Shown: piece by piece, positions 11,289 to 25,000 of the stretch | Numbering within the stretch: the stretch's first letter is position 1 | How the letters are laid out: every line of letters begins with the position of its first letter | Assembly (NCBI GenBank): GCA_015956445.1 | Contig: WIUZ02000017.1 | Span: 310,001 to 374,000 of the forward strand | Length of the DNA: 64,000 nucleotides | Source of the DNA: Thelephora terrestris | Lineage: Eukaryota > Basidiomycota > Agaricomycetes > Thelephorales > Thelephoraceae | Direction: 5' to 3' | The notes under the pieces: generated by a model | The model's database searches: none | What the model was told of the DNA's origin: nothing | The model's input: the letters and a program-made list of their open reading frames with translations, nothing else | Made by a program: the position numbers and the translations under genes

Positions 11289-12734
11289 TTGGTCGCGCTC
11301 AGTGAGGGTCGAATTCTACACGTGGAACTGCCCTTTGTCCTGACGTCGGCATTCGATCCAGCGTTGCTCTATTACGACTATTTATTGACCTTCGACTGCG
11401 AGCGCCGCCTGTTTTGGTCACAACCTAAACTTAAGCAGTGGGGCTCGATCCTGTTCTTTCTCAACCGATACTGTGGGGTTATCGGCAATGCCTCGGTATT
11501 CATCCAGTTGTTCGCCCAACCTGGGTCTGCTTTATATCACCTCTGCGACCCAGTATATTCCTATCACCAAATACTGGCAGTCATAACACAAACTATCATT
11601 GCCGGTGCGCGACTCTGTTCTCCCGAGTGCGATCGCAGGGGCCTAATCCATTGTAAAATAGCGACCTTCATCACGAGGACTTACGCCTTATATGAGAGGA
11701 GTCGCGTGGTGCTTGTTGGACTGACGTCTTTCGCTCTCGTTGGCCTCGTGGTTGGCGGCGTGAGTCCTGGTCATCGGGAATGCGCCCATCGCTAATGCAA
11801 AGTAACTGATCTAGCTCATGATTTATATGGGAAAAAAGCTTCCTGCGAATCCGGTACTTCCCGAGGGGTCCATTGGTTGTTCGTCGGGTCTCTCTTGGTC
11901 TCAGTGAGCAGGTTCAAATTTTTCAATCAACCAACGTCCCTCAACCAAAATCGCTAGGTCATGGCGTCGGTGTTGTCATCCCATTAGCTATTCGTTCTGA
12001 TACTTATGGTTCCGCATTAGGTTTGGCCGTTGCCTGGGGCAGCGTCATGACCTTAGATTTTATCGTGGTGGCGATGACACTCGTGAAGACAATACGACTT
12101 AACCGAAGGGGTGGGGGGAGACACACGATCATCTACATCTTGATGCGAGACGGTAGGAACATCCCGTGAAGCTGTTCTGAAGAGTGCTAAGCCCGTCATC
12201 CAGGTATCATGTACTTCGGGTACGCCCCGTTTCCTCTGCCGAAGTTACTCAGGACGCTGAAGAATGGCACATAGGGTCATTAGCCTTGCGACGTTGTCTA
12301 ACGTCCTATCATTCTTGGTAAGTACTCCTTACCTGTTTGCGGGAACGAGCTACTTATTCTCACGAAGTACGGATCTGTGAGTCACCACCCCAACAATCAT
12401 GGGTTGGATTCTCATCTCATCAAGGAATTGACGCGTGGGGCTACAACCACGATGACGAACGCGTAAGAGTGTCACCAAGATCATGGAATACAAAAGGGAT
12501 GCTGATGTGATTGCCAGGCTGGCAAGTGTGTTGGTCTCACGGTTAATGCTCAACCTTCGGGAACCAAGAGAATATGCTGTACGAGGATCATTTCTGCTCA
12601 ATGTTCGACGACGACGTTCGAGTAACCACGCGCGTTCAGACACTGTCAAATGTATCTTCGTCAATGTCCTTTGCACCACGGAGGTTCGTTTCATGCTGCT
12701 ACCTTCTCTGGGAATTACACGGGAGGTCGTCTGA
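11289..12734 (+). CDS. DUF6533 multi-pass membrane protein (start and end approximate)
   Basis: The block PALLYYDYLLTFDCERRLFW, followed by SILFFLNRYCGVIGN, is the DUF6533 domain common in Agaricomycetes. After an intron comes the family's FITRTYALYERSRVVLVGL segment. Later exons give LGLAVAWGSVMTLDFIVVAM with KTIRLNRRGG and LMRDG, then GIMYFG joined to VISLATLSNVLSFL, and finally SVLVSRLMLNLREPRE, the usual C-terminal signature. About six or seven hydrophobic helices are predicted by eye. I found no ATG in frame with the first domain exon: the frame is closed by a stop at about 11256 and probably continues from an upstream exon through an acceptor near 11266 or 11279. The gene may therefore have an unseen first exon or be damaged. 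Function is unknown; a sensor-like role is sometimes supposed for the family. Confidence 0.6.
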
Positions 12735-13390
12735 TTTCGTGCTTCGAATAGATACAGCGATGGTCGTTATTTGCAATCACAGCAAGAGGTCAGAACATGA
12801 TTACTTGATTCTTGGCCAAGTTACGGGGCTGTATAACTTTATTCTAATTGCAGGAAATCGAGATGGAACTCAGTGCACGGCCGCCCAGGTTACCCACGAG
12901 TTCGAGTCGGTAATTATGTGATGACAATATGATCGGTATCTTGCTGCAGCTTACGGCCAGAATGCAACAAGATCACGGACAGAAAAGAGCACTATGAGTT
13001 TTGACCGGCCAGAACTCCGTTCTTCTATTTTAGTGGATTGTTCGTGGCTTGTCTCCGAGGTGACGCTTTCAGGATGATCGGCACAGTTTCCCCTGTAAGC
13101 GGTGACAAGAGGAATGCTTGAAATTTCGGCAATATATGTATACCGGGGCCGAAAAGATATCCGTTGGATTAGAGTACACGCATGCCCCACAATCCAAGTT
13201 ATCCAAGTCCACAATTGTTGCCCCTCAATCTTCCGACGGGAGGAGGCGGGTGAAGGTTCACGGATTCTGTTTTACATTCGAAAGGTCCGGAGGTAATCCG
13301 AAGTTGATTAATTTCAGCGCTTGACGCACCCAAGGATCAAAACCATGAAAAATCATTAAGGCGAGGGGGCAGTAATCGAATGAATACGGG
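12735..13390. other. Convergent intergenic stretch, nothing recognised
   Basis: This gap lies between the 3' ends of the DUF6533 gene (+) and the WW/FF gene (-). Only short open frames without family resemblance occur. Confidence 0.45.
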
Positions 13391-15989
13391 TTATGATTTT
13401 TCGGGGACATGAACCGAGAGTTGCGGCGCCTTCATGTTTCCAACATAGTCCTTCGCAAGCAAGGGAATCAGTACTTAGATGGTCAGAAAGGCTTGCTCGA
13501 ATCTTCCAACTTACCCTGATCCATCTCTCCCTTTGTTCTGGGACGTGATCGAAAGAGATATAGCGTTTGTCGTTCTAGGACACGGTGAGCCACTGCTAAA
13601 CAAAGTCCTTAAGTAAGTGCACAATACCTTGAGAACCTTCAGGATCTCCTTGACATCGACCCCCTTCGCCAACTTCTTCATGTCCACCCTCTCCTCGCCC
13701 TCACCCTCCTCTTCGCCAATATCATCATTTTGAATCGAGCTGTCCACCCCTGCTCCGCCGATCTTACCAAGCCGTCCCCAAAACTCAATGAACGAGTTCT
13801 CTCCCATCATTTCGTCGAACGCCATCCGGGCTTCCGTGTTCCGCTCCCGCTGCCACCTCTCGAACTCGTGTTCGAGGTCGCGTTTTCTGAAGCCCAGCTT
13901 AGTCGCAGGTAATGAGGAAAGCAATGTGTCCACAGGGAGCGCTGAGAAAGTTGTAGCGAGATTTGGGGTGTGGGACCCAAATAAAGCGTGGAGGCTTTGG
14001 ATGTGCTTGTGGCGGAGCTTCCCAACGTGGTCGTGGAAGATGTGAAGTTTGTGGTTCAGAGGTAATGTAGACCTTGTGAACCTTGGATCTGTTTCGAGCT
14101 GTGGGAGGATAGAGTCCCATGTAACCTGAGAAGCACAAGGGTTGAGCACACGGTCCCACTGAGGCGCTTAACTTACTTGTGGGTCGCGAACAGCGTCTGT
14201 AAGCAGAGACCTAGAGAGAGTCAAAGGGAGCAGTGTTTAGCGCCAATAGACATGCATCCCCAAGGCAAGGTTAACTGGGCGCACCGGAAATCCCGTTCAT
14301 CCTCCTCTTTGTTCAATCCCGCCCTCGAGCGTCCGATTTGCGCTTCGACTTTTAGCTGGTCGGCCCTAACCTTTTGCGCTCTCTCTCTCAAAGCACGCTC
14401 CCTCTTTTCTTCTTTGGTTCTTTCCCCATCTCCTGGCTCTTCCTCGGCCTGCTTCTCGAGGGATTGAGAACTCGACACGGCGGGATACGAGGTCGCGGGG
14501 CCACCAGCATTGGCTTTGAGAAAAGTGTTGAAGAGTTCCTCACGAAGCGAGGAGGAACCAACGGCTTCGTAGCGAGAGTCCGAAGAGATCTTCCGTTTGA
14601 AGTCTTTCCAACGTGACTTCTCGTCAACGTTGTTCTCGCGCAAAAGCGCGAAGAAGTCCATCTCTGCTTTCTGAGCAGCAGCTCGCTTTTCTGAAAACAT
14701 GAGAGACGTTTAGTGACGGCGAAAGTCATAGAATACAGCAGACAAACTTTCGCCCAACTCCTTCAAGAACTCTCTGAAGCGTTTCTCTCTCTCCCTTTCA
14801 TCCCTACCCCAACCATAGAAACGCCGGTCTTTCTTCCACTGTCTGCGGAACTCGGTCCAACTCGTACGAGTACTCTTTACTTCCTGGTTTAACAGTTTCT
14901 CGAATTCCTCTTTGGGATTTTCCTTTTCCTTCGCAACCTTGGATTGTCGTAGTTCACGAGATCGTTCGCGACAATACTCGTCGAACACTTCCCGCCTTGC
15001 GGAGACAGAGGAAAGGAGCACATAACGGGGGTCTGAGATAAACAAAGGAAGGGATTTATCCCAAGGATGAAGCGGATTGACATCCTTCTCCCTCAATAGC
15101 GTCTGGAAACATGTGAGCCGGGGGAAAACGAATAAGAGCACAGGTGACGCGCCTTGAAAAGTGCCTTTGCTTCCTCTGGTGCTAAGTCTACCTTGGCAGG
15201 CATATTCAGCTGATTGGTTTTGTACTCCTCCTTCAGCGTTTCCTCATCCTTTATCCGTTTCTGCTCAGCCTCCTCCTCTTCCTTCTTCTGCCTCTCGTGC
15301 TCCTCCGCCTCGGCAGCGAGCTGAGCAGCGGCCTCTTTCTGCCACTCCTCCTCCTCATCTTCGTCATCGTCACTATCTTCATCCTCCTCGTCCATCTCCT
15401 CGTCCTCCGGTTGGTTGTCGACGCGAGCTTTTTTGGAAATGACAACTTCGTCGACTGGGACAGGATCCTGGGCCTTTCGTTTTGCAGTCTCCTTCGCGAT
15501 CTGAGCTTTGACTCGTTCGGTTTCTACCCTTGCAGCCTCTTCCTCTTGTTCCCTGATCAACGTCTCGGCCGCATCCTGTTCATCCTTCTCCAAAGCTTCG
15601 ACCGCTTCTCTGATATCTTCTGGGATAACCCACATGCTTCGCTTCTCGACCTTGTGCGAATAGAATGTATTACCTTGTGTAGTCTTCACGCGGATCCAGT
15701 CAGTTCCGGGGATGGGTGTTTTGACCAATGGCTTGTCTTTGACAGGTTTGACGACAGGATCAAAAGCAGCAACAGCGGGGTTCATCATTGGAAACGTAGG
15801 TAGAGGCCTGACATATGTAGATTCGCTCGTGTGGATGTTGAAGTAGTATGGCTGACCACCTGGTCCTGTGACGCAAGATGTTTGTAGATGAACAATGGGC
15901 ACGAAATGCGACTTACCGACGTGTTCTGTCCATCCTAGGGGCAGCGGTGGAGGCCCCACCGGAACCTGACCAGGGAGGGGTGTAGCCAT
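13391..15989 (-). CDS. WW/FF-domain transcription elongation-splicing factor, TCERG1/CA150-like
   Basis: The start is the ATG at 15989 (MATPLPGQVPVGPPPLPLGW); the stop is at 13391. The protein begins with a Pro-rich leader and a WW domain (LGWTEHV joined across an intron to GPGGQPYYFNIHTSESTYVRP). A second WW-like repeat follows (TDWIRVKTTQGNTFYSHKVEKRSMWVIP). Next is a long Glu/Asp/Lys coiled region, then a series of about four FF domains: EEAKALFKTLLRE, FEKLLNQEVKSTRTSWTEFR, FFALLRENNVDEKSRWKDFK and a C-terminal one ending in NDKRYISFDHV. The last exon encodes DYVGNMKAPQLSVHVPEKS. This order is that of TCERG1/CA150 and yeast-type relatives, nuclear proteins that link RNA polymerase II with the spliceosome. 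Seven or so short introns are needed. No damage is evident. Confidence 0.82.
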
Positions 15990-17056
15990 TGTGGGTGGTG
16001 GTCGATCAGACAATGTTCGGAAAGCCCCGAGACGAGCGCATTCTGATTTGGCTTCGTACTTGAGCGCTTGAGCGGCAGCGAAGTTCTCGAGCTGAGTTTC
16101 GGCTCAACCAAGTAGTTTCCCTGTTACTCTGCCTCATCATCTCCTTCTAATTGGTTCACAAGAAACGCGGATGGCACAAGTCTTGTATTTGAATATTCAA
16201 ATATTCGCAAAGGGGAGCCCGAAAGTGTGGGGCAATATCGCTCCCGGCAAGACATAAACTCGGGGCACCAGACGAATCAGTATCCGTACCGGGTGCTCCT
16301 AGTCATCCAACGCCGGTCGACCGTCAATTCCCTTATAAACACATTGATTCAGTCTCCCCTATCGACTGCTGTGAACGGTACGTTGGTACCAGGCTATACG
16401 AAGCATCGACAACACCCATCTCAATGCTCTCGCGAGTGGCTGAACCTTGTGCTTCAGGTCAATGACCGAGAGAAAAGTCGATACTCGTGAAATGTGTCGG
16501 TTGCCACCCCCTCCCTCTGGATCCGCGGACTTTTTTGCGAAATCGAGGACCGTAGGGCATACAGGCCATACACGCTTCCTGTGGGGGGAGTATGCAGTCT
16601 TCCAGTCCCTGCTCCAGATTGACTAAACGCGGAAAATTCCACAAGTGGATCATCGCGAGCAACATCCTATATATCCGCCAGCGACCATGTACCAAACGTG
16701 GTCCAAATCCGAAATGAAGCAATCTTGTGTCTGAGATTGATCCATCCGCTATGATTGTGCCAATCAGCGCAGAGAACGTGAGCATGTGCTTGTCATGACA
16801 GGTGTGCAAAACAATCACGACAACCGCAGAGGTTCCTGTGTAAGAGGCCCCTCGTAGATGGCTCTCTATATGCCATAGCCATAGATCAGTGAACCACAAA
16901 CCGAAAACCGAGCGTTGATCGAAACCGAAATGGCCTTGGGGATGAGATCGATCGATCATCGTTAAGGTAGGTTGTTCCCAATGCTTGGCCGCTCCCGCGT
17001 TGATTTTCTCAGGCCTTACTTAAGGATTCGATTGCTTCTGAAGCCGCAGTTACAAC
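15990..17056. other. Divergent intergenic region, about 1.1 kb
   Basis: It separates the WW/FF gene (-) and the peroxygenase gene (+) and must hold both promoters. A minus-strand open frame of 166 codons (16459-16959, real ATG) has hydrophobic patches but no recognisable family and no matching neighbour exons, so I do not call it. A small palindrome, GAATATTCAAATATTC, lies near 16192. Confidence 0.4.
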
Positions 17057-17883
17057 ATGTCTTCTAATTCCACCTCCACCTCTACCTCCCATCCGTTTAT
17101 TGTTCCCAATCCTTCCGACCTGCGTTCTCCTTGCCCTGCTTTGAACGCACTTGCAAATCATGGCTACATGTATGCAACAGCCGTCATGATTCATTGGTTT
17201 GAAGCGGACTAACGGATATCAGTAATCGTGACGGTAGAAACATCACAGTTCACGCTCTCGTGGAGGCAATGCACGAGGTGTACAGTCTAACGAAACCGTT
17301 GGCTTATCTCTTGGCTCTTGCCGGAGTCTTGCTCTGTGGGGATGGGCGAACCGTCGACCTTCATCGTCTTGCCAAACATAACGTCATAGAGCACGACGCG
17401 TCGTTATCCCGTCAGGACACCCAGCCGCCCAACGTCTACGCTCCTATCTGCGCGGATCCTATCCTTGTTTCCAAGCTCATGCGTGTTTCCCAGAATGACT
17501 TCTTGGTATTGAGCGATCTTGCTGTTACTCGGGTTATCAGAGAATCGGAGGCTCTTGGTGGGCCACTTAATCCTCTTCGTGCGGAAGTTGGTAGGGCAGA
17601 ATCCGCGCTTATATTGCAAGTCTTCGGAGGCGAGAGGTTGGAAGTCGACAAGAGTGTTCTGTGTGTCTGGCTCGTGGATGGTCGTCTCCCTGAATCTTGG
17701 CAATCTCCCAGGGGAACAGTTGGGATTCGTACGACGGTATCTGTGGGAAGACGCATCGCGGATGTTATGGACTCCATTAGAAACCGCGAGCGTGGGCGGC
17801 CTTCACCACTAGGTCCTTATCATCTCACGCTTTTCCCCCTCAGTAGAGTGTTGCGGTCTTTGATGTTCGGGTTGACATCGTAA
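17057..17883 (+). CDS. Heme-thiolate peroxidase / unspecific peroxygenase family
   Basis: Exon 1 begins at the ATG at 17057 and joins across an intron with a GACTAAC branch site: ...LANHGY-INRDGRNIT. The protein is about 255 aa. The axial heme ligand sits in SPCPALNALANHGY (the PCP motif, about residues 26-28). The metal-binding triad is in HNVIEHDASLSR (EHD). A candidate acid-base Glu lies in GRAESALILQVFG. These three motifs define the chloroperoxidase/peroxygenase superfamily (peroxidase_2), which uses H2O2 to oxygenate or halogenate organic substrates. Many members are secreted, but the N-terminus here (Ser/Thr-rich, no hydrophobic core) shows no signal peptide, so this looks like a short intracellular form. 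The natural substrate is unknown. Confidence 0.85.
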
Positions 17884-18733
17884 CCTAATACATGTCGTAC
17901 GGTTGATTGGTTACACCACCCACGCCGGTCGGCCACATCAAGTCCGACCCACCAAGTTCCCCAGTCTGCCTTTGATCCTTTGAGGTACTGAACAACCAAA
18001 TTCCGAACAAATCTTATTCCCTTACGACGAAGCAACCTAGTCCCCTTCTTGTGCGATCCGGATCATCCTACACCCCCCGGCGGTCTAAGCAACCACCCGA
18101 CAAGTCTCCTTCCACAAGCACCCTCATAGTCTCAAGTGCATGTGAACGCTGTTCCAAGATATTCAAATTTTTGCCGAGGGCGAGGTTGATCCCAAGCTCG
18201 AGAGTCGATTCCTGTGCATCCGGCAATCGTTCCCATGTGGGGTCGCAGCGACGGCCCCTTTGTATAAAGTTGATGCAAAGGAGACACGATGGGATAGTTG
18301 GGTTTCGTGGCCCGGTGGAATCCGCATTGAGGACGGGGCGGTAATTCCATCCGATCGAGTGATAGTCTTCCCATGAGTCTACTCTTCCGGTGCAGTACCT
18401 TCAGGGAGGTACCTGCAGAACAGAGCAGTCGCTCTAGGGTCATGTGAGCATTGCAACAGCGAACAGCCTTGTGACTTCGGACGTGGTGTGGTAGCGGAAA
18501 AAAAATCGAATATCGCCCAAGCCTTATCATAATGGTTTCGGGATCTGCAGAGAAGACAGAGTAGAATACGAGCGTCTCATCGAGGGCCGATGCTCTAGAA
18601 CTGTCAAGCATGCCGAGCTTGGAGGTAAGGTAGCCCGGTTCAAGAGTGCCCGATGGATTGCGCGTTAAGGGTTGAGATTTCCAGAGGTCACAGGTAGTCA
18701 CGTCACACACCTCCCCCTCCACTCCCAGCCCCA
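17884..18733. other. Intergenic, upstream of VPS24
   Basis: The 850 bp between two plus-strand genes contain a minus-strand open frame of about 200 codons (18132-18734). It starts at a non-ATG codon and has no family resemblance. I see no supportable feature beyond the expected VPS24 promoter. Confidence 0.4.
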
Positions 18734-19593
18734 ATGGCCATGGAATCCATCAATCGATTCCTCTACGGTCCTACTCCGGAACAACGCGTACAGGAATGGC
18801 AATCTAAGCTGCGACAAGAGTCTAGAGTTTTGGATCGTGAGATGAGGCAGGTTGGATGTTTGGCCGTCAATTGCATGTATGTGTGATTGACTGAGGTCCG
18901 CAGCTGGATATCGCCACGAAGAAAGCTCAGCAACAAGTGAAGCAGCTGGCTAACAAAGGGGATGCGAAGAATGCACGGATCCTTGCGCGCGAGGTCGTAC
19001 GAAGTCATAAGCAGAAGGATCGCCTGTCTGTCAGCAAGGCGAGGCTGGGGTCAATTAGCCAGCAGTTGAAGCAACAACTTGGTGCGGTGATTTGGGCACA
19101 AATCATGTCCAGGATGCTCATAAGCGATGAACAGCGATGGTTAAGGTTACAGGAACTCTGCAAAAGTCGACTGAGATCATGAAGCTTTCGAACTCGCTCA
19201 TCAGGCTCCCGCAAATCAGCGAAGTCATGCGGAATGTCAGCATGGAGATGCAAAAGGTAAGTAGACGACGTAGCCTGCAAACTGTTCGCCACTCAACCTT
19301 TATTATCAGGCTGGTATAATTGATGACATGATGGAAGACATGCTCGACGCCCAGGAAGACGAAGACATCGAGCAAGAGGCTGACGCGGAGGTCGACAAGA
19401 TCTTATTTGACCTTACCAATGGTAAATTGGGGCAGGCTGGTACTGTCGGGACCGAGTTACCGGTATGTAAGCTCTCTTCACTGTTCGTCTCCGCTAATGT
19501 CCACCTGTATAGTCCGGGCAGCTGGAAGACGAGGAGACAGAGCGCGCGATGGAACAGTACCGTCAGCAGCTGAAGGGCATTCTCAGCTCATGA
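18734..19593 (+). CDS. VPS24: ESCRT-III subunit Vps24/CHMP3
   Basis: Five exons from the ATG at 18734 give a protein of about 215 aa: MAMESINRFLYGPTPEQRV, then a basic alpha-helical hairpin with long coiled coils. The core KVTGTLQKSTEIMKLSNSL, followed by IRLPQISEVMRNVSMEMQKAGIIDDMMEDML, is diagnostic of Vps24/CHMP3. The acidic C-terminal helix (LEDEETERAMEQYRQQLKGIL) is a MIM-like autoinhibitory region that would bind Vps4-type MIT domains. Vps24 caps and remodels Snf7 filaments on endosomes in multivesicular-body sorting. All junctions (39-codon exon 1, then introns of about 50 nt) keep frame. IDH2 starts only 203 bp after the stop. Confidence 0.9.
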
Positions 19594-19796
19594 TTTAACG
19601 TCCTTAGATTTTTGTATAATTTACCACGTAATTCTGTGTATTCTCGCCCCCTGGGCCCGTATTCTTCCGCCTGCTCGCCACAGGGACGCCTTTCAGAGCC
19701 CAGGACGATCAATGATGATGGACAGAAGCCGTCACGTGCTTGAAATTGCTCTTCCGCTCATCGCCGAGTTTTCAAATCTTTACTCTCCACCAAACC

Positions 19797-21550
<1,754 letters not shown>

Positions 21551-22028
21551 GATTTCTGAGAGCTTGCATTGTATACTTTATTTATACAGTCGCCGACTGG
21601 TTTGTATTAGCCCGGCTGCTCAAGTTATAGACCAACCTTAGACATGGATACCGTCAACCTGGCGTGAGAAAATGATGCACGTGTCACAGCACCGCCCAGT
21701 TATTCGGTCAAGTAACCAAATATACGCTCACCTCCTACTCACATCTTCCATTGACGATAACCTAACCCCCTCGCCTCACAAGGCACCACTTCCATTATCC
21801 CTCACGCGCCCTGCAGGGCAAGCCAACGCTCTTCTACGCAACTCTCCCATCTCGTCAGTATACACCCTCTTTGAATATCTGGTCTACGTGTGCTGATGCA
21901 GAGGCCTTAATCCTGTGCTCTAGTTCATTGTACTCTGACGGATCGAAAAGGTCAAACCCCAAAAACACTCAGGAAATCATCTTATTACACGAAAAATCAC
22001 TGAAAACGAGTAACACATCACGAACGAA
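21551..22028. other. Intergenic, SSD1 promoter and leader
   Basis: The 478 bp between IDH2 and SSD1 hold the IDH2 3' UTR and the SSD1 promoter. The last ~70 bp are A-rich just upstream of the SSD1 ATG, as often seen in fungal leaders. No other element was recognised. Confidence 0.5.
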
Positions 22029-25000
22029 ATGACAGACCAGGTCCCGGTGCAGCCTCCTTCGCAGCAGAAGGAGGAAAAGAAACCTACTACATCGAATGCC
22101 TCCAACCAGAACCCCAAAGGGGGTCAAAAGAAGAACCCAAACAAGTTGAATAACCCCGGCCAGGGACGAAGAAAACCATCATCTGCCGCTGGCGAATCAG
22201 GATCGGAAACCGGCGGCGGACGTAAAGGTAACGACAACAACAATAGGAGGACCTCTGAAAGTCGTGGAAAGTCGCAAGGCGGTCGAGGTGGAGGCCAGAA
22301 GAACCGCCTCCCATCTCAAGGTCGTCCCAGTATCTCTAACAATGGCCAATCTGGAAACAGGCAGGCCAGCAAGTCAAACTCCAGCACTCCCGCTCCTGCC
22401 ATTGGCGCCGAGACGAGTGATGCCTTGTCTTCTCTCCAACGTGTTATCGCTGACCTCAGGACCGCCTCTCCTGCAGTTCAACCTACCCCCATGCCGCCAA
22501 CTGAGGTCGTTTCGTCTCTCCCAGTCAACGCACCAGTCTTCCAACCAGGCATGCAAGCTTGGCCTGGCCCCGCTCAATCCAACGACCAGGCCAGGCATCG
22601 CAAGGCTGCCTCACTCGGTACCTCTTATAGCAACAATTCTCTCGGAAACTTCGCTCCCAACTTGGGTGTCATGATGGAAGACGCCGAAGATCCCGGTCCT
22701 TACGAGGACGGCGAGATACAGGGTGATGGCGGCTTCCGCCAGCAGCAACAGAACCACAACCGTCGCTCCCTTTCTCAAAGCTTCACCGCCCCACGATTTG
22801 CTGCTCTCGCTCAGCAGGATCATGGCGAAGTTTTGGGACCTACGGGCCGCCCCCAGCTGGCTCCCGGTTTCATGTTTGGAGCTCGACGACGAGGAAGCTC
22901 GAACGGTCCGGCGGGTCCACCAATCAATGAGGAGGACATTGGTTTCCAGTTCCCTCAGCAACAAACCCGCCCCCTCGATGGTCAGGGCCTTACCCGCCAC
23001 GACGATTCTGGAGCTGGAGTCACGGGCATCATGGCCGAACAGGTAAATCGATGCACTGGTGTTGTCTCTTATCAGAAACTGAATTCCTCGGTAGATCGCT
23101 ATTCAGAAGCAGATCGAAGCGTTGCAACACCAACAGCAGGCACTTTATCAGCAGCAACTTGCTTCCAATCAAATTCTCTCCCTGCAAACTCCGGGCCTCG
23201 CTCCGGGCCGTCCGTCCGCTCATAGACGTGTTCAGAGCACCGTTCCCCTCGGCATCACAGGTGGCTTTGGCGCTTTACAGAACCCAATGGGCCAATTCGG
23301 CAACCTTGCTTCGCTCAACGTCGGTCTTGACGGTCAGAGTGCTGGAATCCCCCGTGGACACGGCCGCAGACACAGCGTAAACGTTCTGAACAAGGCCTCT
23401 GGTCAACACATGGGATCTTTAGAGGACGGGGGGTTCGAGCCATTCGATGATGGATTCAGCCAACCTGGTCAGCAACAGCGTGGTGCGTAGTTGCAAATTT
23501 TTCTTCTGCGATTGCAATGGTAACTCATCTTGGCCAGGTCCAGCCACCTCCATCACACAATCCAGCAACTTCGCCCAAGAACTCGCTCAAGCCCAGGCTC
23601 AGCTCACCAGTCTGCAGCAATTCCGTGCTGCGTCTGGCGGTCATCACCACAAGATGCCTTCCTTCAGCTTCCCCAACATGCTTCCGAATATGATGGCTGC
23701 CAACATGATGGGCCTCGGAAGTGGGGTTAACTTCTTGCAGCAACAGACTCAACAGTTCCAATCGCAATTACAGCAACAGTCCAGCCAGCCGCAGCGCAAA
23801 TCTTTGTTTGCTCCCTACCTCCCCCAGGCTTCTCTTCCTCCGCTCCTGGCCGCCGGGAAGCTTGTCGTTGGTATCCTTCGCGTCAACAAGCGTAACCGTT
23901 CCGATGCATATGTCTCCACGGAGGTCTTGGACGCCGACATCTATATCTGTGGTTCTAAGGACCGTAATCGTGCTCTCGAGGGCGACATCGTTGCTGTTGA
24001 ATTACTCGACGTTGACGAGGTTTGGGCGACGAAGAAGGAGAAGGAAGAGAAAAAGAGGAAAAAGGAGGAGAACTCCGCTTACGAGTCCAAGAGTGCTGTC
24101 GGTCGCAAGAATGACAAGAAGAAGGACGATGTCGAGGTCGAAGGCCAGGGTTTGATGTTGTTCGAAGACGAGGAGGTTACCGATGAAGTCAAGCCACAGT
24201 TCGCTGGCCACGTCGTGGCGGTTGTTGAGCGCATGCCTGGACAGTTGTTCTCTGGCACTCTCGGCCTGCTTCGACCCTCCTCTGCCGCCACCAAGGAGAA
24301 GCAGGAGGCCGAACGTCGCGAACGCGAAGGAGACCGTGGTGATGAACCACGGCGAGCAATCGAGCGCCCTAAGATTGTCTGGTTCAAGCCAACCGATAAG
24401 CGTGTCCCTCTTATTGCCATCCCCACAGAACAAGCACCTCCGGACTTCGTACAAAATCCCGAGGCCTACGCCAACAAGCTTTTTGTTGCTTGCATCAAGC
24501 GTCACGTAAGTCCTCCCTCCTTTGGTCACCGACGCCGATTTTTTTCTAAATGCCCTCGGACCTTGTAGCCCATCAGCTCTCTTCATCCATTCGGTACCTT
24601 GGTAGAAGAACTTGGGCCAATTGGAGATATCGAAGTCGAAACTAGCGCACTGCTCAAAGACTGCAACTTCCCATCAGAAGAGTTCAACGAGAACGTGCTC
24701 AAGTGCCTCCCCCCCACTCCATGGGTGTAAGTTGTGTCTATGACATGTGGTCCCTGTTTCTGACCTTTACCCCCCTCTCTCAGCATCCCCGACCGCGAAC
24801 TCGAGGTTCGAAGAGACCTGCGCCAAGAGCGCGTCTTCACCATCGATCCTGCTACCGCTAAGGACTTGGACGACGCACTGTCCGTCAAACCCAACGACGA
24901 TGGTACCTACGACATCGGTGTTCACGTCGCTGATGTTTCATACTTTGTGAAGCCTAACACCGCTCTTGACCGCGATGCCAAGAAGAGGGCCACTAGCGTC

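Noticed and set aside
16459-16959. 166-codon minus-strand frame with a true ATG and hydrophobic patches
   Set aside because: No known domain, no supporting spliced exons, and it lies in a divergent promoter region.
18132-18734. 200-codon minus-strand frame upstream of VPS24
   Set aside because: Non-ATG start, no family resemblance, and complementary to the start of VPS24.
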